From CAYRTD01 sp964426915 (GTDB lineage: Bacteria > Bacteroidota > Bacteroidia > Bacteroidales > GCA-2748055): DNA of 39,628 nucleotides. The stretch is from positions 1-39,628 of the forward strand of contig CAYRTD010000020.1 in assembly GCA_964426915.1 (NCBI GenBank). Direction: 5' to 3'. Position numbers and translations under genes: made by a program. This document shows, piece after piece, positions 32,830-39,628 of this stretch (position 1 is the stretch's first letter; the number at the start of each line of letters is the position of its first letter). The notes beneath the pieces are model-generated. The model was not told where the DNA came from. It was given only the letters and a program-made list of their open reading frames with translations, and did not search any database.

Positions 32830-32954
32830 AGCATTATATTGAGATTTTTTATTAATCGAAAGGAGTTTCATGAATATATGGTTTCATGAAATTGAATTGG
32901 AAAATGAGATCTTGCTGAAAAATAATCGAATATAAATTCTAAAGAAATGACATT

Positions 32955-33929
32955 ATGAAATACCGAAAATTCGGGAAAACCGAAATGGAAGTATCTGAAA
33001 TTGGCTTTGGAGCCTGGGCAATTGGAGGAAGCTGGGGAGACCAAAAGGAAATAGATTCATTGGAAGCCCTCGAAACAGCAGTAGATATGGGGGTGAACTT
33101 TATTGACACTGCAGCAGGATATGGCAATGGAAAATCAGAAAGAATTATTGGGGATTTTCTAAAAACACGATTTGAAACTGTGTATGTCAGTACAAAAACT
33201 CCTCCCAGACCCGGTAACTGGCCGCCCTCTCCGTACGATAAAATTGAAGATCGCTATCCTGAAGCCTATCTCCGTGAGAATATCGAAGAAAGACTGAAAA
33301 ATCTCAAAACTGAAAGTCTTGATATATTGCTCCTGCATACCTGGACAAGAGCCTGGAATGATAATCCCATTGCGCTTGAAATTTTACAGAAGATTAAATC
33401 TGAGGGCCTGGTAAAAAATATTGGCATTTCTACACCCGAACATGATCAGAATTGTGTGATACAGCTTATGCGTGAAGGACTTATTGATGCGGTTCAGGTT
33501 ATATATAATATCTTTGAACAGGAGCCTGCGGCCCAGTTGCTTCCTGTCGCAAAGGAAACAGGAACAGGGGTAATTGTCAGGGTCGCTTTTGATGAAGGTG
33601 TATTGACAGGGAAATATGATGGAGATGAAAAATTTGAGGATGACGATTTTCGAAGCAAATATTTTCAGGGCGATCGTCTGAAACGGGCAGTAAAAAGAAC
33701 CAATGAGATTAAAAAGGATTTTAAGGATTCTAAATACTCTATGCCGGAAGTGGCACTTAAATTTGCCTTGTCTCATGATGCCGTTTCCACCGTTATTCCG
33801 GGAATAAGAAACAAACAACAGGCGGAGGCGAATACAAAAGCTTCAGATCTGCCCGATCTTGAAGATGAACAGATCAAGAAACTGAGAGAACAGCGCTGGA
33901 ACCGCGGATTCTGGTATGCGGGTAAATAA
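32955..33929 (+). CDS. Aldo/keto reductase
   Basis: A 324-residue NADPH-type oxidoreductase with a TIM-barrel fold. The start region YRKFGKTEMEVSEIGFGAWA is typical. Catalytic tetrad: D51 and Y56 (FIDTAAGYGNGKSE), K81 (VSTKTPP) and H128 (LLLHTW). A C-terminal cofactor loop is seen in VIPGIRNKQQAEAN. Many Bacteroidota relatives sit in carbohydrate clusters and act on sugars such as L-fucose or on their aldehydes; here it is near FucP and KDG kinase, so a sugar substrate is a reasonable inference. The downstream glutamine amidotransferase gene starts 13 bp after the stop (33943), so the two are probably co-transcribed. Confidence 0.93.
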   Translation: MKYRKFGKTEMEVSEIGFGAWAIGGSWGDQKEIDSLEALETAVDMGVNFIDTAAGYGNGKSERIIGDFLKTRFETVYVSTKTPPRPGNWPPSPYDKIEDRYPEAYLRENIEERLKNLKTESLDILLLHTWTRAWNDNPIALEILQKIKSEGLVKNIGISTPEHDQNCVIQLMREGLIDAVQVIYNIFEQEPAAQLLPVAKETGTGVIVRVAFDEGVLTGKYDGDEKFEDDDFRSKYFQGDRLKRAVKRTNEIKKDFKDSKYSMPEVALKFALSHDAVSTVIPGIRNKQQAEANTKASDLPDLEDEQIKKLREQRWNRGFWYAGK

Positions 33930-33942
33930 TATTTTTTTTAAT

Positions 33943-34521
33943 ATGTCTGATAAGTTATTGATAATTAATTCAGCAAAACAGGATGATCTTCGGTTCACAG
34001 AACCCATTTTACAGATCCTCAGGGTTTGTAAGATAAGTCCGGAATTACATCACTGGTCTGAGTTTAACGGGTTAACACGGATGGTCGATTACAGAGGCAT
34101 CATTATCAGCGCTTCCCCCAGGGGAGATAATGATAATTTTAACGAGCGCCTGGCTGCTTTTCAATGGTTAAAGCCATATAAAAGGCCGGTTTTTGGGATA
34201 TGCGCGGGACATCAGTTGACAGGGGCGGTTTTTGGCTCCCGGTTAATAAAGGATGCTGAAGCAGAAGAAGGAAAGTTACCCGTCCACATTCTTAAAAATG
34301 ATCCGATATTCCTGGGGATGAAATCTGAATTTGAAGCAGAGCAGCATCACAAGGATTCTATTTCACTTCCTGAGAATTTTGAACTGCTTGCCAGTTCAGA
34401 AAAATGCGAAGTGCAGGCTATGAAGCATACTTCACGACCTCTTTATTCGGTCCAGTGGCATGCAGAGAATTCTACCCCGGAGATGTTACTGAATTTTGTA
34501 AGGATAATGGAAATCGGGTAG
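33943..34521 (+). CDS. Stand-alone class I glutamine amidotransferase domain protein
   Basis: A 192-residue cytoplasmic GATase1 domain. The nucleophile elbow is FGICAGHQ (Cys87) and the His-Glu dyad is QWHAEN (H173, E175), so the catalytic triad looks complete. No synthase domain follows and no partner is adjacent, so it may transfer ammonia to an unlinked enzyme or act as a peptidase-like or gamma-glutamyl hydrolase. I chose ATG 33943 (MSDKLLIINSAKQDD); an upstream in-frame ATG at 33916 would overlap the aldo/keto reductase by 14 bp. The Cys-centred oxyanion motif resembles GMP synthase-type amidotransferases. Confidence 0.85.
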   Translation: MSDKLLIINSAKQDDLRFTEPILQILRVCKISPELHHWSEFNGLTRMVDYRGIIISASPRGDNDNFNERLAAFQWLKPYKRPVFGICAGHQLTGAVFGSRLIKDAEAEEGKLPVHILKNDPIFLGMKSEFEAEQHHKDSISLPENFELLASSEKCEVQAMKHTSRPLYSVQWHAENSTPEMLLNFVRIMEIG

Positions 34522-34601
34522 AATCCTGTTGGAAGTATTCTATAATGGGCAATTTATGCAAACAGACTGTACTGAATTGCATTTTATTCAGTCTTACATA
34601 T

Positions 34602-34609
34602 TATATTTG
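34602..34609 (+). promoter_or_regulatory. Putative -7 box of the KDG kinase gene
   Basis: TATATTTG matches TAnnTTTG. It lies 66 bp before the ATG at 34676; the -33 region shows only TTG (34577-34579) at a long 22-bp spacing. Confidence 0.42.
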
Positions 34610-34675
34610 TGACCGGAATATAGTTTGTCAAACTAAGTCTTTTAGTATTAATTAATTACTAACATTTTTTTTATC

Positions 34676-35704
34676 ATGGTAATCACTTTCGGCGAAATCA
34701 TGCTCCGCCTGGCTGCCCCGGGCAATCTTCGTTTTTCTCAAACCTCTAATTTTAATGCCATCTATGGTGGGGGAGAAGCTAATGTTGCCATTTCTCTTGC
34801 AAATTTTGGTATTCCGGTAGAATTTGTCAGCAGACTTCCCGAAAATGATATCGGGGAAGCGGCCATGATGACTCTCAGAAAATATAATGTTGGCACAAAT
34901 TATATCCTCCGGGGAGGAGAAAGGCTGGGGATATATTTTCTGGAAACCGGCGCTGTTAGCAGGGCAAGTAAGGTTATCTATGATCGTGCTCATTCTGCAA
35001 TATCTGAAATTGAATCCGGAATGATCGACTGGGATGAAGTATTCAGGGATGCAAACTGGTTTCACTGGACAGGCATTACCCCTGCCATATCAGAAGGTAC
35101 TGCCAGGGTCTGTGCAGAGGCAATCAAAAAAGCCAATGAAATGGGCGTTACCGTTTCTACTGATCTGAATTATCGTAAAAAATTGTGGAAATGGGGTAAA
35201 GAAGCTCAGGAAGTGATGCCTGATATGGTTAAGGGCTGCGATATAATTCTCGGTAATGAGGAAGATGCAGAGAAGTCTCTGGGTATTGTTCCCGAAGGAG
35301 TCGACGTGACTTCAGGAAAGGTGGAAGCAAAAGCCTATCAGTCTGTTTCCGAACAGATCATGAATAAATATCCCCGTTGCAAAAAAGTAATCACCACACT
35401 CCGGGGTTCGGTAAGTGCTAACCATAATACGTGGTCCGGAGTACTCTGGGATGGGAAAAAGCTTTTTGAAGCCCCGCAATACGATATTACCCATATTGTC
35501 GACAGGGTAGGAGGAGGTGATTCCTTCATGGGCGGACTAATTTATGGATTGATGACCTACAAAAATGATGACCAGAAAGCCCTTAACTTTGCCGTTGCCG
35601 CCTCGGCTTTGAAACATACCATATATGGAGATTATAATCTGGTAAGTGTTGAGGAAGCTGAGAAACTGATGGGTGGTGATGCATCAGGAAGGGTTTCCAG
35701 GTAG
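34676..35704 (+). CDS. kdgK: PfkB-family sugar kinase, likely 2-keto-3-deoxygluconate kinase
   Basis: A 342-residue kinase expected to phosphorylate 2-keto-3-deoxygluconate to KDPG, the step that takes uronate-derived carbon into the Entner-Doudoroff route. ITFGEIMLRLAAPGNLRF at the start and YGGGEANVAISLANFG match the Bacteroidota KDG kinase group. PfkB signature 2 is DRVGGGDSFMGGLIYGL with the catalytic Asp in GGGDS (GAGD in most relatives). WFHWTGITPAISEG and TDLNYRKKLWKWG are substrate-side conserved segments. No KDPG aldolase (kdgA) is adjacent, so it lies elsewhere or the pathway is split. Other PfkB sugars cannot be excluded. Confidence 0.88.
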   Translation: MVITFGEIMLRLAAPGNLRFSQTSNFNAIYGGGEANVAISLANFGIPVEFVSRLPENDIGEAAMMTLRKYNVGTNYILRGGERLGIYFLETGAVSRASKVIYDRAHSAISEIESGMIDWDEVFRDANWFHWTGITPAISEGTARVCAEAIKKANEMGVTVSTDLNYRKKLWKWGKEAQEVMPDMVKGCDIILGNEEDAEKSLGIVPEGVDVTSGKVEAKAYQSVSEQIMNKYPRCKKVITTLRGSVSANHNTWSGVLWDGKKLFEAPQYDITHIVDRVGGGDSFMGGLIYGLMTYKNDDQKALNFAVAASALKHTIYGDYNLVSVEEAEKLMGGDASGRVSR

Positions 35705-35891
35705 GGAGGGGAGTTAAGAATATGCGGAATAAATGAAAATTGTTTTTTTTCTTTTTTAACCCCGAAAAAGTGAGGCCGCTTCGAAAAGTGTTTTTACCCG
35801 TAAATCCCCACCCAGACGGAGACTTTGTTAAAAATATATAAATTGCTCAAAGCAGAGTCGAAACACATAATTTAAATTAAATTAATACAAA

Positions 35892-36332
35892 ATGTCAAAA
35901 GCAGAACTTTACACAGAAAAAGGTGTCATGAAAATAGAATTTTACGACGATGATGCACCAAAAACAGTAGAAAATTTTATAAAACTGTCCAAAGAAGGAT
36001 TTTATGACGGATTAACTTTTCACCGGGTTATTCCGGATTTTGTTATCCAGGGTGGTTGCCCGGAAGGAACAGGAATGGGTGGACCGGGTTATACAATTAA
36101 ATGTGAACTTGAGGGTGATAAGCAATACCACGATAGGGGAGTGTTATCCATGGCTCACGCAGGCAGAGATACCGGAGGATCACAGTTTTTCATCTGTCAT
36201 AGCCGCAGAAATACCAGTCATCTGGATCGCCAGCACACCTGTTTCGGAAAGGTTTATGAAGGGCTTGACGTGATTGATGATATCAGGCAGGGGGATAAGA
36301 TTGAGAAGATTGTAGTAACAGACACTAATTAA
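35892..36332 (+). CDS. Cyclophilin-type peptidyl-prolyl cis-trans isomerase
   Basis: A 146-residue PPIase that catalyses proline isomerisation during protein folding. Conserved: FHRVIPDFVIQGG (Arg/Phe catalytic surface), GTGMGGPGYTI, LSMAHAG, SQFFICH and FGKVYEGLDVID. It has no signal peptide, so it is cytoplasmic. The usual TPHLD active-site loop reads NTSHLDRQHTCFG. The sulfatase gene starts 7 bp after the stop, so both are likely one transcript, although they are functionally unrelated unless the isomerase helps fold exported enzymes (inference). Confidence 0.95.
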   Translation: MSKAELYTEKGVMKIEFYDDDAPKTVENFIKLSKEGFYDGLTFHRVIPDFVIQGGCPEGTGMGGPGYTIKCELEGDKQYHDRGVLSMAHAGRDTGGSQFFICHSRRNTSHLDRQHTCFGKVYEGLDVIDDIRQGDKIEKIVVTDTN

Positions 36333-36339
36333 TTGCACA

Positions 36340-37797
36340 ATGAAATACTCAGGATTATTGTTTTTTGGAATCCCTTTTCTTACCCTGGCTCAATCATGCG
36401 GTTTTTCCTCAGACCGGGAGAGACCTGTGGTGGAGAAGCCCAACGTACTTTTTATTTTTGCCGACGATCAGTGCTTCAGGACCCTCAGGGCATATGGGAA
36501 TGATGAAGTCAAAACTCCTAATCTGGATAAACTGGTGGAAAGAGGTACCTTGTTTACCCATGCTTATAATATGGGCGGATGGAACGGTGCTGTATGTGTG
36601 GCATCGAGGGCTCAGCTGATTACAGGATCCTTTATCTGGAATGCATATCAGTATGAACAGGAGTATAAACAAGAGGAAAATTCCTTATCAAAACCCATGT
36701 GGGGAAATTTGATGCAGGATGCCGGTTATGAGACCTACATGACAGGTAAATGGCACATTAAGAGAAATCCCGGGGATGTTTTTAATCACGTAGTTCATGA
36801 ACGTCCCGGCATGCCTAATCAAACAGAAGAAGGTTATAACAGACCCAAGAGTCCTACCGATACTTTGTGGCAGCCCTGGAAGAAAGAATTTGGAGGATTC
36901 TGGAAAGGAGGCAAGCACTGGAGCGAAGTCCTGGGTGATGATGCATTGGCTTTCTTAGATTCTGCAAAAGAAAAAGAAGCCCCTTTTTTTATGTACCTCG
37001 CATTTAACGCACCTCATGATCCCAGGCAATCCCCAAAAGAGTTTGTGGAAAAATATCCATTAACTGAGATCTCTATCCCACCAAACTTTCAGGAAAAATA
37101 CCCGGATGCAGAATTGATCGGATCCGGACCTGATCTCAGGGATGAACGCCTTGCTCCTTTCCCGCGCACGGAGCATGCCATAAAAGTTAACCGGCAGGAG
37201 TACTACGCAATAATCACTCACATGGATCAACAGATTGGCAGAATTCTGCATGCGCTGGAAAAATCAGGGAAGGCTGATAATACCTATGTCATTTTTACTG
37301 CTGATCACGGATTGTCAGTTGGTGAACACGGATTGATGGGAAAACAAAATATGTATGACCACAGTCTTAGGGTTCCTTTCATCATTACAGGTCCCGATAT
37401 TCCTCATAATAAAAAAATTGATACTGACATTTACTATCAGGATGCGATGGCTACTACACTTGAGCTGGCAGGTGTTGAAAAGCCGGATTATGTGGATTTT
37501 AATAGCGTTATTGACCTGATAACAGGAGAAAGGAAGGAATCCTCCTATGATGCAATTTATGGATGTTATGTTGATGCCCAACGGATGATAAGGAGAGACG
37601 GGTTTAAATTGATCGTTTACCCCAAAGCAAAAAAGCTTTTGCTATATGATTTGAACAATGATCCCTGGGAAATATCGAATCTATCTGAACTTCCCGCATA
37701 CAAGGAAAAGAAAAAATCCATGTTCAGAGATTTAGTTGAATTGCAGGAGTATATGAATGATACCCTGAATTTGGAAGGGATCTTCACTGATTTGTGA
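36340..37797 (+). CDS. Type I sulfatase with CVASR signature, lipoprotein
   Basis: A 485-residue formylglycine-dependent sulfatase. The N-terminus has a hydrophobic segment ending AQSC (Cys20), so a lipoprotein is likely. Metal ligands D42-D43 (FADDQCFRTL). The signature C86-V-A-S-R90 (then AQLITGS) carries alanine in place of proline; C86 should still be the modified residue, and anSME-type maturases are known to tolerate alanine at this position, whereas FGE prefers proline. GKWHI gives K137 and H139; H226 lies in NAPHDPRQ; D322-H323 in TADHGLSVGEHG, as in the iduronate- and choline-sulfatase-like branch. Coupled by 7 bp to the PPIase and followed by the FucP gene, so a desulfation role on sulfated fucans is a plausible inference. 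Confidence 0.93.
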   Translation: MKYSGLLFFGIPFLTLAQSCGFSSDRERPVVEKPNVLFIFADDQCFRTLRAYGNDEVKTPNLDKLVERGTLFTHAYNMGGWNGAVCVASRAQLITGSFIWNAYQYEQEYKQEENSLSKPMWGNLMQDAGYETYMTGKWHIKRNPGDVFNHVVHERPGMPNQTEEGYNRPKSPTDTLWQPWKKEFGGFWKGGKHWSEVLGDDALAFLDSAKEKEAPFFMYLAFNAPHDPRQSPKEFVEKYPLTEISIPPNFQEKYPDAELIGSGPDLRDERLAPFPRTEHAIKVNRQEYYAIITHMDQQIGRILHALEKSGKADNTYVIFTADHGLSVGEHGLMGKQNMYDHSLRVPFIITGPDIPHNKKIDTDIYYQDAMATTLELAGVEKPDYVDFNSVIDLITGERKESSYDAIYGCYVDAQRMIRRDGFKLIVYPKAKKLLLYDLNNDPWEISNLSELPAYKEKKKSMFRDLVELQEYMNDTLNLEGIFTDL

Positions 37798-37976
37798 AAA
37801 TCATTCATTTTGCATCGCTGCTGTTTGTTGACAACGGTTGGTAAATCCCCATTTCTTTTGACAACGAATGTCAGCAACATAAAATTTTTCAGGCTGAACT
37901 GGGGGAAAAGTTTTATTCTATCAAAGGGATCTCCCTTATCAGGTAGCTTAAAAATCATAATTCGTTGTTATAATTA

Positions 37977-38006
37977 TTTGTAATTAGCACAAAAACTATA
38001 TATTTG
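37977..38006 (+). promoter_or_regulatory. Putative Bacteroidota promoter of the FucP gene
   Basis: A -33 TTTG at 37977-37980 and a -7 TATATTTG at 37999-38006 (TAnnTTTG) are separated by 18 bp, the best consensus match seen in the window. Start of transcription would be about 38013, leaving an ~80-nt leader. Confidence 0.6.
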
Positions 38007-38092
38007 AACATTTTGGCATTCGTCAATAATAATGCCGACTTACATACTTGTATGAACCCCATAATTATTCATTTTTTCAAAACTATTTTAGA

Positions 38093-39385
38093 ATGACACA
38101 GGATAATGCAAAACTTGTCCAAAGAAAAAATTTGGTTCCTTTTATTCTTGTTACCAGCCTTTTTGCTTTATGGGGCTTTGCAAACGATATTACGAATCCT
38201 ATGGTAGCGGCCTTCAAAACTGTGATGGAGATTTCCAATGCAAAGGCATCCCTTATTCAGCTGGCTTTTTACGGGGGTTATGCTACCATGGCGATTCCCG
38301 CAGCTCTTTTTGTGCAAAAATTCAATTACAAAAAAGGAATTCTGCTGGGACTGGGTTTGTATGCAACCGGTGCCTTATTATTCTGGCCCGCCGCTCAATA
38401 TGAGGCATTTGGTTTTTTTCTGATATCTTTATATATCCTCACATTTGGATTAGCTTTTCTGGAAACAACTGCAAATCCCTTTATACTGGCACTGGGAAGC
38501 AAAGAAACAGCTACCCGTCGTCTCAATCTTTCCCAGGCCTTTAATCCTGTAGGGTCTCTGCTGGGAATGTTCGTTGCTTCCAAAATAATACTGGCATCTC
38601 TGGAGTCTGATAAACGCAATGCTGCAGGCGAACTGATCTTCCCATCACTGGACGAAGCTACAAAAACATTGATAAGAACCCATGATCTGATGATCATTAG
38701 AAACCCATATGTGGTTCTTGGTCTGGTGGTCATTATAATGTTTATAATAATTGCAGTTACGAAAATGCCTTCTGCCGGCCATGTAGAAGGTTTTAAAGCA
38801 AAGGATTCATTCAAACGACTTTTTAAGAATAAAATTTATAGAGAAGGTGTTTTGGCTCAGGTCTTTTATGTTGCTGCACAGATCATGTGCTGGACCTTCA
38901 TTATTCAATACGCGGAGAGGCTCGGAATAGATAAGTCTACAGCACAGATGTATAATATCGTTGCTATGGGGTTATTTCTAGCCAGCAGGTTCATCAGCAC
39001 TTTTTTAATGAAGTACGTGAACGCACGGAAACTATTGATGTATTTTGCTATTGGTGGTATGGTGACCATCTCCGGAACTATCCTTATTGATGGAATGGCT
39101 GGACTCTATAGCCTTATTGCCACATCTGCTTTTATGTCTCTGATGTTCCCCACAATATACGGAATCGCCCTGAATGATATTGGTGAGGATGCCAGCCTTG
39201 GAGCTGCCGGCCTTGTTATGGCAATTGTAGGAGGTGCTTTAATGCCTCCCCTGCAGGGAGCGATCATCGATCTGGGTACCGTTGGGCCTTTGCCAGCCGA
39301 AAATTTCTCCTTTATTCTCCCCTTTATTAGTTTTTGTGTGGTAACAATTTTCGGATACAGATCCTGGAAATACTCAAAAGAATAA
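38093..39385 (+). CDS. fucP: L-fucose:H+ symporter FucP-like MFS transporter
   Basis: A 430-residue MFS permease of the FHS family, expected to import L-fucose or a related deoxysugar (the family also transports galactose, glucose and N-acetylglucosamine in Bacteroidota). Diagnostic segments: TSLFALWGFANDITNPMV in TM1, AFYGGYATMAIPAALFV, LETTANPFILALG, and the motif LSQAFNPVGSLLGM. The final half has FMSLMFPTIYGIAL and GGALMPPLQG. The ATG at 38093 is preferred; a TTG at 38048 would add 15 poorly conserved residues. It follows a sulfatase and is preceded by its own promoter. The exact sugar is not decided by sequence, although fucose fits the sulfatases. Confidence 0.92.
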   Translation: MTQDNAKLVQRKNLVPFILVTSLFALWGFANDITNPMVAAFKTVMEISNAKASLIQLAFYGGYATMAIPAALFVQKFNYKKGILLGLGLYATGALLFWPAAQYEAFGFFLISLYILTFGLAFLETTANPFILALGSKETATRRLNLSQAFNPVGSLLGMFVASKIILASLESDKRNAAGELIFPSLDEATKTLIRTHDLMIIRNPYVVLGLVVIIMFIIIAVTKMPSAGHVEGFKAKDSFKRLFKNKIYREGVLAQVFYVAAQIMCWTFIIQYAERLGIDKSTAQMYNIVAMGLFLASRFISTFLMKYVNARKLLMYFAIGGMVTISGTILIDGMAGLYSLIATSAFMSLMFPTIYGIALNDIGEDASLGAAGLVMAIVGGALMPPLQGAIIDLGTVGPLPAENFSFILPFISFCVVTIFGYRSWKYSKE

Positions 39386-39471
39386 TATAAGCTTACAGTC
39401 GCCGTTCATCTGCACATTTGCTAAATCTGGGCAGGCAGACCGGAATTGCATTACCTGATTATACTATATTC

Positions 39472-39595
39472 AGGTTTCGAACACTCAAAGCTTGTCACCC
39501 ATGACTATTCTGGTTTGATCCCATTCGGGGTCAGTTGTTGGGGGTATCACGGGTTTCAGTTACCATGGGTTTGCACCTTTGAGTGTTCGAAACCT
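39472..39595. repeat. Perfect 19-bp inverted repeat pair spaced by 86 bp
   Basis: AGGTTTCGAACACTCAAAG at 39472-39490 is the exact reverse complement of 39577-39595. The interior has further partial symmetry (ACCCATG and CATGGGT) and no ORF. It could be a small MITE or a hairpin after the FucP gene. No target-site duplication is obvious; its distance to the window edge prevents further test. Confidence 0.6.
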
Positions 39596-39628
39596 TGATT
39601 TAGTGTTATTCAAAAGAGAAGTTTTCTC

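Noticed and set aside
37798..38092. Structured element suggested by repeated TTGACAACG words after the second sulfatase
   Set aside because: The two direct copies (37828 and 37858) and one loosely inverted copy form no clear stem or array; only the downstream promoter is well supported.

Overview
The window looks like a Bacteroidota chromosome, probably from an environmental heterotroph related to the Marinilabiliales/Cytophagales-type lineages (the rank below phylum is inference). The evidence is a TonB-dependent receptor with a carboxypeptidase-regulatory domain paired with a DUF4249 lipoprotein, a PorP/SprF protein coupled to a giant type IX secretion (T9SS) cargo, FucP and a Bacteroides-type KDG kinase, sulfatase lipoproteins, and TAnnTTTG promoter boxes without clear Shine-Dalgarno sites. 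A 100-N gap at 14687-14786 marks this as a draft or metagenome scaffold.

Layout. 1-421: a 7-bp tandem repeat array running into the 3' remnant of a PD40 beta-propeller gene. 454-3849 (-): DUF4249 lipoprotein and its TonB receptor. 3850-5117: non-coding, with a ~970-bp element bounded by ~82-bp inverted repeats. 5118-6749 (-): L-lactate permease. 7296-7856 (+): small barrel-like exported protein. 8145-9737 (+): sulfatase lipoprotein. 9922-13879 (+): Rieske protein, fused cytochrome b and an octaheme cytochrome c, forming a bc-type quinol-oxidising complex. 14159-14832 (+): SGNH hydrolase lipoprotein broken by the gap. 15176-16438 (+): kynureninase. 16639-28094 (-): a 3481-residue repeat protein with a T9SS type B C-terminal domain, coupled by a TAATG overlap to a PorP/SprF gene. 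28450-30783 (-): octaheme cytochrome c with HEAT-like and TPR regions. 31189-32786 (-): exported lactonase-type propeller and a cupin. 32955-39385 (+): aldo/keto reductase, class I glutamine amidotransferase domain, KDG kinase, cyclophilin, a second sulfatase and FucP.

How it may fit together. Two sulfatases, FucP, KDG kinase, the aldo/keto reductase and the lactonase suggest use of sulfated, fucose- or uronate-containing polysaccharides, but no glycoside hydrolase, polysaccharide lyase or SusCD pair is present, so this is a loose neighbourhood and not a canonical PUL. The two multiheme loci suggest a flexible respiratory chain. The giant protein with its PorP/SprF partner looks like a surface adhesin or gliding/biofilm filament.

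Between the genes are several repeat families: three CCCTAAGGG-type palindromes, the long inverted-repeat element with a related solo end overlapping the cupin stop codon, a 19-bp inverted pair at the right edge, and a ~75-bp block shared by the upstream regions of both cytochrome loci.
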